A stretch of DNA of 64,000 bases from Chelatococcus sp. YT9 (GTDB taxonomy: Bacteria; Pseudomonadota; Alphaproteobacteria; Rhizobiales; Beijerinckiaceae). Each line of letters opens with the position of its first letter. Within the stretch, counting starts at the first letter, position 1. Location: the NCBI RefSeq assembly GCF_018398315.1, contig NZ_JAHBRW010000001.1:3356501-3420500 (forward strand), read 5' to 3'. Shown in pieces: positions 55,769 through 64,000 of the stretch. The notes under the pieces were generated by a model. It saw only the letters and a program-made list of their open reading frames with translations, was not told the origin of the DNA and searched no databases. Made by a program: the position numbers and the translations under genes.

Positions 55769-56248
55769 TCAATCGGCGACGACCTCGATCGGCGCGGGGA
55801 GATCGAAGAAGAGGTTGTCGCGACCGTCGCCCGTCTGCGCCATGACCACCGCGAACTGCGACGGGGCTTCGAGGGCGGTGACACTCCGGTGCCAGACGTT
55901 GCGCTTGTAGGTGATGCCTTCGCGCTTCTCGCTGATGAACGCCTTCGTCGATGCAATATCTGGCGAACCGTCGGTGGCCGTATCACAGACGATGATCAGG
56001 CAGCGTCCACCTTCTGTTGGGATGAAGCTCTGCGCCGAGAACGGATGCCGCTCAAGCCGATCGATCACCACCGGTAACGCGTTGGCCGCGTCGATGCGCA
56101 GCAGCGCCAGCGACGGCACAGGGGCGTCATCGGTGCGGTCAAATGCGCCAGGCACGGGCTGCTGCTTGGTCTCGCCCTTATGCGCGAGCACTTCTCCGTA
56201 GGGTGCAAAGGCTTCAGCGGTCAGCGGTACGGCTTTGAAACGTTGCAT
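55769..56248 (-). CDS. Ureidoglycolate lyase-like protein
   Basis: 159 residues starting MQRFKAVPLTAEAFAPYGEV. Family motifs: VIDRLERHPFSAQSFIPTEG, CLIIVCDTATDGSPD and RNVWHRSVTALEAPSQFAVV. AllA converts ureidoglycolate to glyoxylate and urea in purine/allantoin breakdown. No other allantoin genes are nearby; in this position, after an SDR and an enolase-superfamily enzyme, it may act on a related hydroxy acid. The ATG at 56248 is behind GGAG. Confidence 0.82.
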   Translation of the reverse strand: MQRFKAVPLTAEAFAPYGEVLAHKGETKQQPVPGAFDRTDDAPVPSLALLRIDAANALPVVIDRLERHPFSAQSFIPTEGGRCLIIVCDTATDGSPDIASTKAFISEKREGITYKRNVWHRSVTALEAPSQFAVVMAQTGDGRDNLFFDLPAPIEVVAD

Positions 56249-56356
56249 GGGAGCTCCAAGAGGTAAGACGCGCTCTTTTAGACCCGTCAGGCCCCCGCGA
56301 ACAGAGGACGATCTGCGGCTTTTCGGATGACCGCGATGCGCGCTGCATGTGGCGCG

Positions 56357-56382
56357 GATCCCTCCCCTGAAGGAGAGGGATC
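56357..56382. repeat. GC-rich inverted repeat
   Basis: Arms of 12 bases (GATCCCTCCCCT and AGGAGAGGGATC) with one mismatch and a 2-base loop, in the 215-base gap between the SDR and the lyase gene. Same CCCTCCCC theme as 45044. Confidence 0.55.
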
Positions 56383-56463
56383 TCGGGGAGAAGTTGTGAA
56401 GCTGCTTGACACGACTGATCCAAAGCGCCGGGGTGGTATCCAAATCGCGCGTGCTGTTCCGCC

Positions 56464-57231
56464 CTAGAGGACGGATGCCATGCCTCCGTCCACGAAAATC
56501 AGCTGGCCATTGACATAGCTTGATGCCGGCGCGGCGAGATAGACGACGGTGCTGATCAGCTCCTCGGGGCGTCCCCAGCGCCGGGCCGGGGTACGAGCCT
56601 TGACCCAGGCATCGAATGCCGGATTGTCGATGAGCGCCTGGTTCATGTCGGTGATCATGTAGCCCGGCCCGATGGCATTGGCCTGGATGCCGTGCTCTCC
56701 CCATTCGGCGGCCATGCCGCGCGTCAGCATCTTGATGCCGCCCTTGGCGACCGTGTAGGGGGTCACGGTGGCGCGGGCGAGTTCGCTCGTCAGGGAGCCA
56801 ATATTGATGACCTTGCCGCGGCCGCGGGGGATCATGCGTTTAGCCGCCTCCCGGCCGATGATGAAGGCGCTGGTGAGGTTCGTCTCGATGACCTTCCGCC
56901 ATTCGTCGCTTGCGAGCTCCACCATCGGCTTCCGCAGCTGGATGCCGGCGTTGTTGACGAGGATGTCGACGCCGACCCCTTGGGCATCCAGCTTGGCGAA
57001 GGCGGCCTTGATGGCTTCTTCGTCGGTGACGTCGAAGGGGGCTTCATGCACGGTGAAGCCTTCACTGCGCATCTCGTCAGCCGCTGTTTTGAGGCGCGCC
57101 GGGTCGACGCCGTTGAGCACAATCGCGGCGCCCGCTTCGGCGAGTCCCTGCGCCATGGCGCGGCCGAGACCGCGCGAGGAGCCGGTGACGAGGGCGGTCT
57201 GGCCGGTGAGATCGAACAGGTTCTTGGCCAT
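56464..57231 (-). CDS. Short-chain dehydrogenase, gluconate 5-dehydrogenase-like
   Basis: 255 residues: TALVTGSSRGLGRAMAQGLA (cofactor G-x3-G-x-G), DILVNNAGIQLRKP and the catalytic Tyr-x3-Lys in TPYTVAKGGIKML, with the Ser in NIGSLTSEL. SDR enzymes of this subgroup oxidise sugar acids such as gluconate. It starts behind GAGGAG, 12 bases after the stop of the enolase-superfamily gene on the same strand. Confidence 0.87.
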   Translation of the reverse strand: MAKNLFDLTGQTALVTGSSRGLGRAMAQGLAEAGAAIVLNGVDPARLKTAADEMRSEGFTVHEAPFDVTDEEAIKAAFAKLDAQGVGVDILVNNAGIQLRKPMVELASDEWRKVIETNLTSAFIIGREAAKRMIPRGRGKVINIGSLTSELARATVTPYTVAKGGIKMLTRGMAAEWGEHGIQANAIGPGYMITDMNQALIDNPAFDAWVKARTPARRWGRPEELISTVVYLAAPASSYVNGQLIFVDGGMASVL

Positions 57232-57242
57232 GGACGGGCTCC

Positions 57243-58448
57243 TCAAACGGCCGAGCGGCGGACAATCAGGTCGGTACGGTCGAATACGGCAGGCAGAAGG
57301 TCAAGGCCGAGGCCTGGCCCCTCCATGGGATAGACATAACCATCCTTGATGGTCGGTGTCACGGTGACAAGCTCCTTGTACCAGCCGGTATAGAACGCGC
57401 GCACCGATTCCTGGATCAGCGTGTTGGGCTGGCTGAAGGAGGTGTGCACGGCCGCCGCGAAACCGACGGGGCCGATGCAGTCATGCGGCGCGAACGGGCG
57501 ATGCCAGGTTTCCGCGAGTGCGGCGATCTTGCGCCCTTCAGTGAGACCGCCCGACCAGCACAGATCCACCATCACGACATGTGTGGCGTCGCGATCGAGC
57601 ATGTCCTTATACGGCCAGCGCGAGCCGAGCGTCTCGCTGGCACAGACCCAGACGTCAGTCGAGCGGGCATATTCCCCAAGAGCCTGCGGCGAATTCATGC
57701 GGATCGGGTCCTCGAACCACATGGGCTTGTAGGGCTCCAGCGCCTTCGCGATCTGCTTGGCGGTGGGCAGGTTCCACAGGGAGTGGAACTCCACCATGAT
57801 GTCGATCTTGTCGCCAACCGCTTTGCGAATCTTCTCGAAGGGCTCGATAGCCTTCTTGAGCTGGGCTGCGGTGATGTAAAGGCCCTGGTTCTCGATGGCG
57901 GGGGGATCGAACGGCCAGATCTTCATGGCCGTGATGCCATTCTCGAGCAGGTTCTCGGCGAGCGCGCCGGCGTCCGTCATGAAGGCTTCGAGGTCCTCAT
58001 AGGGACCGGCGGCTTCGCTCTGGCCGAAATTCCAGTTCGAGACCGGCCTGATGTTGTTGGAGCGCACATAGCCGTAGCCGGCGCAGGTGTTGTAGATGCG
58101 CAGCTTGTCACGGCACAATCCGCCGAGCATCTGGTGGACGGGCAGATCGCAGACCTTGCCGAACAGATCCCAGAGCGCGATGTCGATGGCGGATGCGGAG
58201 CGGTACTCGACACCGGTCGACGACTGCGCCATCGGCAGGTTCACCATGTCGCGATGGATGGCCTCGATATGCAGGGGATCGCGGCCGAGGAGGCGGCCCG
58301 CGAGCGTGTCATGGATATGAGCCTCGACCGCGCCGGCGCCATAGAAGGTCTCGCCAAGGCCGATCAAGCCCGAATCGGTGTGGACGCGCACCCAGAGAAC
58401 GTTGGCGAATTCCTCTGTGCGCAGGGTCTCGATGGACGTGATCTTCAT
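57243..58448 (-). CDS. Mandelate racemase/muconate-lactonizing (enolase superfamily) dehydratase
   Basis: 401 residues. N-terminal capping domain EFANVLWVRVHTDSGLIGLG, then the barrel with AMKIWPFDPPA (acid/base Lys), metal ligands in DIMVEFHSLW, MWFEDPIRMNS and CASETLGSR, and HD in FAPHDCIGP. Probably dehydrates a sugar acid. With the SDR, it is the minus-strand half of a catabolic cluster whose other half encodes an ABC transporter. Confidence 0.87.
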   Translation of the reverse strand: MKITSIETLRTEEFANVLWVRVHTDSGLIGLGETFYGAGAVEAHIHDTLAGRLLGRDPLHIEAIHRDMVNLPMAQSSTGVEYRSASAIDIALWDLFGKVCDLPVHQMLGGLCRDKLRIYNTCAGYGYVRSNNIRPVSNWNFGQSEAAGPYEDLEAFMTDAGALAENLLENGITAMKIWPFDPPAIENQGLYITAAQLKKAIEPFEKIRKAVGDKIDIMVEFHSLWNLPTAKQIAKALEPYKPMWFEDPIRMNSPQALGEYARSTDVWVCASETLGSRWPYKDMLDRDATHVVMVDLCWSGGLTEGRKIAALAETWHRPFAPHDCIGPVGFAAAVHTSFSQPNTLIQESVRAFYTGWYKELVTVTPTIKDGYVYPMEGPGLGLDLLPAVFDRTDLIVRRSAV

Positions 58449-59010
58449 CGGTTGGTTTCCTCCTGAAACATTTTGTCCCCGCTGAATCGTTCCAGTCGTT
58501 TCTTGACGGAGACGAACCTCGTCGTCTGGCTACGTGCGTGCCAGTCGGGCAAAAGTCGTGACGGCGCGCCATCGGATGGATGTCTTGCCGCGGATCGTAA
58601 GGATGTTGCTGGGCGGCATTCCTCGCAGAACACGCGCGGCGCTGCCGTAGTCCATGCTGACAGGATCAGCCATGGCGCCCATGGCGCTCCGGCCCTTGTG
58701 CTCGGATGTGAAGGGGCTGCATTGAGAACGCATAGACAACATTGCCGATGATCACGTCATGCCGTCGCTGTTGCCCGAGTCCTCAAAGGCTGAAGCCATA
58801 GCCGCAACAGCCCCGCTCCCGATCGAACCGCGTTGATGCTGGTTATATTCTGTTTGTAAAATATTACAACATGTTTTAAAATGCAGTTGCAACGGGGACG
58901 AATAACGCCCGTCACGACTGCTGCTGTTGTTGCACCGGCAAGCAGTCGCGCAAAGCTCAGCTGGGATTCCGGCCGCTTTTCCGCGGCGGGGAGGGACGAG
59001 GGAACGCTTG
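58449..59010. promoter_or_regulatory. Divergent promoter region of the catabolic cluster
   Basis: No supported gene in 560 bases. An AT-rich part at 58840-58890 holds the inverted repeat TTGTAA-N4-TTACAA (58854-58869), a likely operator for the GntR regulator encoded to the right. A TTTTAAAA palindrome follows within 20 bases. Confidence 0.6.
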
Positions 59011-59790
59011 ATGACGCAGACACGCAGCCGGTCGATGCTGACGGCAGATGACGCTGCCGAGCCTGCTGCGCCGCGCCGCCGCAACCGCGTCAATCTCTTC
59101 GACCTTGCTTATGAGCGGCTTGAAGACCTCATCATTAATTGCGAACTCAAGCCTGGACGTTTTCTGGCTATCCAGGACCTGCAGGATGTCAGTGGCTTCG
59201 GGCGCACGCCGGTGCACCAGGCGGTCAGTCGGCTGGCGGCGGACACACTGGTTATCGTGCGACCGCGTCACGGCGTGCAGATCGCCCCGATCGATCTCGC
59301 CCGGGAACGTGTGCTGCTGAGGTTGCGTCGGGATCTCGAGCGCTTCGTCATCAGGCTCGCCACCGAGAAATCGGGACCTTCCCATCGCAACCAGCTACTG
59401 CATCTCGCACGCGCGCTACGGGAGCATCGTGAGACCCTGACGCTCAGCGAATTCAACACTTTCGACCGCCGCATCGACCAGTTGATTCTCACGGCAGCGG
59501 GTGAGCCATTCCTCGAACATACGCTGCGCCCGCTGCACACGCTATTCAGGCGGATCGGCTGGATCTTCCATAATGTGATCGCCTCGGACGAGAACCTCAA
59601 CGCGACGATCGATAGCCATCTCGCCATTCTGGATGCGGTGGCAAGCCGGCAGGTCGAGGCGGCGGTCGCCGCCTCGGATGCCCTGATGGATTTCGTCGAC
59701 AGCATGTTCGACATCATGGAGCGGGAGGTTGATCCCTCTCTGCTCGATTGCAACCTCACGCCCTTCGTGGCCTCTCATTCAACCCGATAA
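59011..59790 (+). CDS. GntR-family transcription regulator
   Basis: 259 residues. Winged helix: LFDLAYERLEDLIINCELKP, GRFLAIQDLQDVSGFGRTPV, HQAVSRLAADTLVIVRP. C-terminal all-helical FCD-type ligand domain (RLRRDLERFVIRLATEK, TIDSHLAILDAVASRQVEAA). FCD regulators respond to carboxylic acids. Likely controls both halves of the cluster through the 58854 repeat. ATG at 59011 after GAGGGA. Confidence 0.85.
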   Translation: MTQTRSRSMLTADDAAEPAAPRRRNRVNLFDLAYERLEDLIINCELKPGRFLAIQDLQDVSGFGRTPVHQAVSRLAADTLVIVRPRHGVQIAPIDLARERVLLRLRRDLERFVIRLATEKSGPSHRNQLLHLARALREHRETLTLSEFNTFDRRIDQLILTAAGEPFLEHTLRPLHTLFRRIGWIFHNVIASDENLNATIDSHLAILDAVASRQVEAAVAASDALMDFVDSMFDIMEREVDPSLLDCNLTPFVASHSTR

Positions 59791-59846
59791 ACCCACAACA
59801 GGGCAGGGCGCGTCATCTTCGCCTGCCTGAAGTTCGGATCTTCGTC

Positions 59847-60827
59847 ATGCGCATTGTCTTTCATGGTGAGAACGCCGCGTCCTTCAGCCACGGTTTCGCT
59901 GATCTTGTCGGGCCGGCAGACATCGCTGTCCTGCCCGATGTCCTCGCGAGTGAGGCTGACCGTGCTACCTATGCGGCTGCGGACGTTGTGGTGGGTACAC
60001 GCTACAACAGTTCGCTGCCGCGCCCTGAAGGCTTGAAGCTATTCCATGTGCCAGGCGCGGGCTATGATGCTGTCGATCTAACGCTGTTGCCGGCATCAGC
60101 CACCGTCTGCAATTGCTTCGGCCATGAGCAGGCCATTGCCGAATATGTGATGGCGGGAATCCTGGCCCGTCATGTTCCGCTCGCCGACGCAGATGCTAAG
60201 CTTCGCAATAAGGACTGGTCCTATTGGGCGGGAGCGCCGGAGCGTGTCCACGACGAACTGGCGGAAAAGACGATCGGCCTCCTCGGTTTCGGCCATATCG
60301 GCAAGGCTATTGCCGCGCGCGCGAAGGCCTTCGAAATGAAGGTTCATGTCGCCAATCGCTCACCTGTGCCGACCTCGGCGCTGGTGGACAGGTCTTTCCC
60401 CCTTGATCGGCTGGATGAATTCTGGGGATCAGCCGACTTCATCGTGGTGTCAGTGCCGCTGACCGACGAAACCACAGGAATTGTCAGCGATGATGCCTTC
60501 GATGCGATGCGCCCGTCTGCCGTCGTCTTCAATGTTGGGCGCGGGCCGACCATAGACGAGCGGGCGCTATACGAGGCTTTGCGGGACAACAAGATCGCGG
60601 GTGCGGTGATCGATACATGGTACGTCTATCCCTCGCCGGATAAGTCGGCCGTGCTGCCGTCAATTCTACCTTTTCATGAATTGCCCAATATCGTGATGAC
60701 CCCGCATATGTCCGGCTGGACGAGCGGGACCATTCGCCGGAGACAAAAGACCATTGCCGACAACGTTCTGAGCCGGGCCGCCGGGCGGCCCTGCACAAAC
60801 GTCGTTCGTGAGGGAGGGGAGAGCTGA
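59847..60827 (+). CDS. D-2-hydroxyacid dehydrogenase
   Basis: 326 residues. Rossmann motif TIGLLGFGHIGKAIAARAKA, an Arg in VVFNVGRGPTIDERAL and the catalytic His in IVMTPHMSGWT. It interconverts a 2-keto acid and a D-2-hydroxy acid with NAD(P)H. The N-terminal substrate domain begins MRIVFHGENAASFSHGF. It lies 56 bases after the GntR gene and 89 bases before the transporter. Confidence 0.87.
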   Translation: MRIVFHGENAASFSHGFADLVGPADIAVLPDVLASEADRATYAAADVVVGTRYNSSLPRPEGLKLFHVPGAGYDAVDLTLLPASATVCNCFGHEQAIAEYVMAGILARHVPLADADAKLRNKDWSYWAGAPERVHDELAEKTIGLLGFGHIGKAIAARAKAFEMKVHVANRSPVPTSALVDRSFPLDRLDEFWGSADFIVVSVPLTDETTGIVSDDAFDAMRPSAVVFNVGRGPTIDERALYEALRDNKIAGAVIDTWYVYPSPDKSAVLPSILPFHELPNIVMTPHMSGWTSGTIRRRQKTIADNVLSRAAGRPCTNVVREGGES

Positions 60828-60916
60828 TCGACAGGTGCGAGACGCATCCCCGGGATCCAACGAAGAACCCCAGGTTGACGAACGAAGCGGATCATCCGCG
60901 CATAGGGAGAGAGTCT

Positions 60917-61723
60917 ATGGTGTCTTTCAAAGCCTTCAAATATGCGATCGCGGCGCTCGCGCTAGGCGTGGCGGCCGTTGGCGCAACGAGCCAAGCCTCT
61001 GCGCAAACGGTGCAGGACATCGTCAAGCGCGGCAAGGCCCGCATCGGCGTTCTCATCGGCGCTCCGCCCTACGGTTCCGTCGATGCCCAGGGCAATGCGG
61101 TTGGCTACGACGCTGACGTAACCGCGCTCGTCGGCAAGTATCTCGGGGTGCCGGTCGAGATCGTGCAACTCACCCCGCCTTCACGTATCCCGGCACTCGA
61201 ATCCGGCAAGGTGGACTTTCTCATCGCCACGCTCGCCCCGACGCCCGAGCGCGCCAAGTCCGTGCTCTTCACGATTCCCTACAGCATGTTCCAGCCGGGC
61301 ATCTACGCTCACAAGGACGCCAATATCACCAAGTGGGAAGACCTCAAGGGCAAGAAGGTCGGCGTCAACCGCGGCTCGAGCGTCGAGCATGAGCTGACGA
61401 GCCGTGAGAAGGACCTCAACCTCCAGATCATGCGCTTCGAGGACGATGCGACCGTCATGATGGCGCTGTTCACCGGCCAGGTCGACGCCATTGCCGGCCC
61501 GGATGCCCAGGCCAACGCTGCCATGAAGGCGCGCAACGTGACGGACTACGAGCAGAAGTTCATCTTCGCCCGGCAGCCGAACTCGATGACCGTGCGCAAG
61601 GACCAGACCGACCTGCGCGACTGGCTCAACAACGTCATCTACTACATCAAGCTGAACGGCGAGCTTGATGCGGTCTCCCGCAAGTGGGTCGGCACGCCGC
61701 TGCCCGAGTTGCCGGTGTTCTAA
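60917..61723 (+). CDS. ABC transporter substrate-binding protein (polar amino-acid type)
   Basis: 268 residues. Signal peptide MVSFKAFKYAIAALALGVAA to about TSQASAQ. SBP_bac_3 fold: RIGVLIGAPPYGSVDAQGNA, GYDADVTALVGKYLGVPVEI, and DDATVMMALFTGQVDAIAGP. Ligand unknown; given the cluster it may be an organic acid rather than an amino acid. ATG at 60917 behind GGAGAGA. Confidence 0.9.
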   Translation: MVSFKAFKYAIAALALGVAAVGATSQASAQTVQDIVKRGKARIGVLIGAPPYGSVDAQGNAVGYDADVTALVGKYLGVPVEIVQLTPPSRIPALESGKVDFLIATLAPTPERAKSVLFTIPYSMFQPGIYAHKDANITKWEDLKGKKVGVNRGSSVEHELTSREKDLNLQIMRFEDDATVMMALFTGQVDAIAGPDAQANAAMKARNVTDYEQKFIFARQPNSMTVRKDQTDLRDWLNNVIYYIKLNGELDAVSRKWVGTPLPELPVF

Positions 61724-61848
61724 CACCGCTGCCATCGACTTCCCGGAGCTGCTTCAGTTCCAGGAGGCACTCCAGTCGACAGGCGTCCGAAATGGCCGCC
61801 TGTCGCCCGCACTGCGCGCGTTGATGACGAGAGGCCAGTGGCGAAACG

Positions 61849-62550
61849 ATGCAGTATCAATTCCAATTCAACAGCGTTCTGGCCGAATCCGGCTTCATCC
61901 TGCAGGGCATCCTGCTGACGATCTATTTGTCGGTCGGCGCCATAGTCCTCGGGTCGATCCTTGCGATCCTCTTCTCGGCGGCGCGGAGCAACGGCCCCCG
62001 CTGGATGGGCATCGTCGTCGATGTCTACGTTGAGCTTCTGCGCAATACCCCCTTTCTTGTGCAGCTTTTCATCATCTTCTTCGGCCTGCCGGCCATGGGC
62101 GTGCGCCTTACAGCAACCCAAGCGGCCCTGCTGGCCATGACACTTAACTTGGCAGCCTACTCGACCGAGATCATCCGGGCGGGCATCGACTCGATTCACC
62201 GTTCTCAAATCGAGGCGGGCTTGTCGCTCGCCATGACCAAACGGCAGATTTTCCAGCACGTCATCATCGTGCCAGCCATTGCCAAGGTGTGGCCGGCGCT
62301 TTCCAGCCAGTTCGTGCTCATGCTGCTTGCCTCCTCGATCTGCTCCTTCATCTCGGTGCAGGAACTCTCTGGCGTGACCGCCATCATCGAGCAGCGCACC
62401 TTCCGCAGTTTCGAGAGCTATATCGTCGCGACGCTTCTATACCTCGTGCTCGCGCTAACCCTGAAAGTGGGCCTCCTCGGCCTTGGGCGGCTCATCTTCC
62501 CGCGTGTATCCGGGCTCTCCCGCGTGCAGGTGAAGGGAGAAGCGGCATGA
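61849..62550 (+). CDS. ABC transporter permease 1
   Basis: 233 residues, four to five membrane spans. His/Glu/Gln-type permease motif with RNTPFLVQLFIIFFGLPAMG and the EAA loop STEIIRAGIDSIHRSQIEAG, LSLAMTKRQIFQHVIIVPAI. Overlaps permease 2 by 4 bases. Confidence 0.92.
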   Translation: MQYQFQFNSVLAESGFILQGILLTIYLSVGAIVLGSILAILFSAARSNGPRWMGIVVDVYVELLRNTPFLVQLFIIFFGLPAMGVRLTATQAALLAMTLNLAAYSTEIIRAGIDSIHRSQIEAGLSLAMTKRQIFQHVIIVPAIAKVWPALSSQFVLMLLASSICSFISVQELSGVTAIIEQRTFRSFESYIVATLLYLVLALTLKVGLLGLGRLIFPRVSGLSRVQVKGEAA

Positions 62551-63203
62551 TCGAGTCCTTCGGCTGGCCCGAATTCATGTTCCTTGTCCGGGCGACCGGC
62601 TGGACATTGGTGCTCACGGTCATCGCCTTCGCTTTCGGCGGCATCGTCGGCGGCGCCTTTGCCATCATGCGCTTGTCGCAGAGCAGCCTTCTGCGCCGGA
62701 TCGCATCGGTCTATATCCTGGTGATCCAGTCCGTGCCCGTACTGATGGTGCTGTTCCTGTCCTACTACGGACTGTCGCTGGCCGGCTTCGATATTCCTCC
62801 GCTGATCGCCGCTTCGCTCTCGCTCGGAATTTATGTGAGCGCCTATCTCGCAGAGATCTGGCGCGGATCCATAGAGGCCGTGCCTTTCCAGCAATGGGAA
62901 GCCTCCTCCTCGCTCGCGATGACGCGAGGCCAGCAGTATCGTTACGTAATCCTGCCCCAAGCGCTCCGGATCTCGGTGCCGCCAACGGTCGGCTTCCTCG
63001 TGCAGCTGGTCAAGAATACATCGATCGTGTCGGTGGTCGGCTTCGTCGATCTGGCCCGTGCCGGCCAGCTCATCAACAATGCGACGTTCCAGCCGTTTCA
63101 GGTCTTTGGCTCGGTAGCGGTGATCTACTTCCTGATCTGCTTCCCGCTGTCGCGTCTCAGCAAACATCTTGAGAAGGTGCTCCATGTCGGCCGTACAAAT
63201 TGA
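62547..63203 (+). CDS. ABC transporter permease 2
   Basis: 218 residues. Same family as permease 1: IQSVPVLMVLFLSYYGLSLA, the EAA loop YLAEIWRGSIEAVPFQQWEA, SSLAMTRGQQYRYVILPQAL. Forms the membrane heterodimer. Start at the 4-base overlap (ATGA); the ATP-binding gene starts 20 bases before its stop. Confidence 0.92.
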   Translation: MIESFGWPEFMFLVRATGWTLVLTVIAFAFGGIVGGAFAIMRLSQSSLLRRIASVYILVIQSVPVLMVLFLSYYGLSLAGFDIPPLIAASLSLGIYVSAYLAEIWRGSIEAVPFQQWEASSSLAMTRGQQYRYVILPQALRISVPPTVGFLVQLVKNTSIVSVVGFVDLARAGQLINNATFQPFQVFGSVAVIYFLICFPLSRLSKHLEKVLHVGRTN

Positions 63204-63915
63204 AAACGTCCATAAGAGCTTCGGGAAACTCGAGGTCCTGAAGGGAGTTTCTCTGGCGGTCGAGGCGGGGCAGGTCGTGGCCATCATCGGCCGCAGCGGA
63301 TCTGGCAAGTCGACGCTGCTGCGCTGCATCAACGGCCTGGAGACGATTCAGTCGGGGCGGATCGAGGTGGTTGGCCACACCGTGACCTATACCGACGAGA
63401 AGCTGCGCGAACTCCGCAAGGACGTCGGCATCGTCTTCCAGAGCTACAATCTTTTCCCCCATCTCACGGTGGGCCAGAACATCATGCTCGCGCCCCGCAT
63501 CACGAAGGGCGTGGCGAAGGACGCGGCCAGGGCGCAGGCTGAGAAAGTGCTTGCGCAGGTCGGCCTGTCGGAGAAATTCGACGTGTATCCTGACAATCTG
63601 TCCGGCGGCCAGCAGCAGCGCGTCGCGATCGCCCGATCGCTCGCCATGCAGCCAAAGGTCATGCTGTTCGACGAGGTAACCTCCGCGCTTGATCCAGAGC
63701 TCACCGGCGAAGTGCTGCTCGTCATGGAGGAGCTTGCCCGAGGCGGCATGACCATGCTGCTCGTGACGCATGAAATGAACTTCGCGCGGAGCGTCGCCGA
63801 CATCACGGTCTTCATGCATCAGGGCAAAGTGTGGGAGATGGGCCCCTCGGAAGAGCTATTCGCGTCTCCCAAGACCCCTGAGCTTGCCGCCTTCGTCAAG
63901 AGCAGCCTCAAGTAA
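63184..63915 (+). CDS. ABC transporter ATP-binding protein (polar amino-acid type)
   Basis: 243 residues. Walker A IIGRSGSGKSTLLRCINGLE, Q-loop VGIVFQSYNLFPHLTVGQNI, signature NLSGGQQQRVAIARSLAMQP, Walker B VMLFDEVTSALDPELTGE, H-loop LLVTHEMNFARSVADI. Completes the four-gene transporter. Confidence 0.94.
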   Translation: MSAVQIENVHKSFGKLEVLKGVSLAVEAGQVVAIIGRSGSGKSTLLRCINGLETIQSGRIEVVGHTVTYTDEKLRELRKDVGIVFQSYNLFPHLTVGQNIMLAPRITKGVAKDAARAQAEKVLAQVGLSEKFDVYPDNLSGGQQQRVAIARSLAMQPKVMLFDEVTSALDPELTGEVLLVMEELARGGMTMLLVTHEMNFARSVADITVFMHQGKVWEMGPSEELFASPKTPELAAFVKSSLK

Positions 63916-63950
63916 ACTAACCCGCGCCGCCGGCGTGCGACGTCTGACGC

Positions 63951-63983
63951 AAGCCCGCCATGGAGCCCGTGGCGGGCTTTGCC
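63951..63983 (+). terminator. Terminator after the ABC transporter operon
   Basis: AAGCCCGCCA (63951-63960) pairs perfectly with TGGCGGGCTT (63970-63979), loop of 9 bases, followed by TGCC. 35 bases after the last stop codon of the cluster. The T-run is short. Confidence 0.7.
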
Positions 63984-64000
63984 GTCTGCGACGCATGAAG

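Noticed and set aside
57444-58466. A 340-codon frame antisense to the enolase-superfamily gene
   Set aside because: The minus strand has all catalytic motifs; the antisense frame has none.

Overview
The window is high-GC DNA with long ORFs, Shine-Dalgarno starts and a gene complement typical of an alphaproteobacterium. Signs of Hyphomicrobiales (Rhizobiales) include the psd-pssA pair, infA-maf-yacG, an HWE-kinase relic, CHASE2 cyclase/FecR genes, ParB-like phage-element proteins and an oxyR-ahpC-ahpD locus. I cannot fix the genus; a Chelatococcus/Bosea/Beijerinckiaceae-like host is an inference only.

Layout. (1) 1-17.75 kb is chromosomal. It holds a LysM protein cut by the window edge, an ATM1-type ABC exporter, phospholipid synthesis (psd, pssA), and housekeeping genes (infA, maf, yacG). 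These are followed by small redox/phosphatase genes, a secreted glycerophosphodiesterase and a DUF4214 protein. A FecR-CHASE2-cyclase operon diverges from a Crp/Fnr gene. The stretch just before tRNA-Phe is degenerating: it holds a broken HWE histidine kinase, an RTX protein and a truncated RTX copy. (2) About 17.83-39.3 kb is an integrated element of about 21.5 kb in the 3' end of tRNA-Phe. It is bounded by a 39-bp near-identical direct repeat and carries a tyrosine integrase at the tRNA end. Its contents are an orphan BrnA; a compact, AT-richer three-gene cassette (GHKL ATPase, STAS-like DUF4325 protein, membrane protein); a large serine recombinase; an XRE-hicA-hicB locus with a broken hicA; a partial phage module (S49 protease, tape measure); a RepA-like ATPase with helically phased iteron-like repeats and two AlpA-like regulators; and a DUF4238 gene. 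At least five truncated or frameshifted ParB-like fragments are scattered through it. (3) 39.7-64 kb is chromosomal again: a glycosyltransferase and an amylo-alpha-1,6-glucosidase-like protein, an acetate/succinate CoA-transferase, FtsK, PxpA, an IlvD/Edd dehydratase and an HpcH aldolase. It continues with the oxyR/ahpC/ahpD peroxide-defence locus, glpD, and a sugar-acid type catabolic cluster. That cluster comprises a ureidoglycolate-lyase-like protein, an SDR and an enolase-superfamily dehydratase on one strand, diverging from a GntR regulator, a hydroxyacid dehydrogenase and a complete polar amino-acid type ABC transporter.

The best candidate for an undescribed system is the 20988-23321 ATPase/STAS/membrane cassette carried as cargo by the tRNA-Phe element. 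The other notable signals are integrase arm-site-like octamers at both element ends, the phased iterons, and the hicA frame break at a TA tract.
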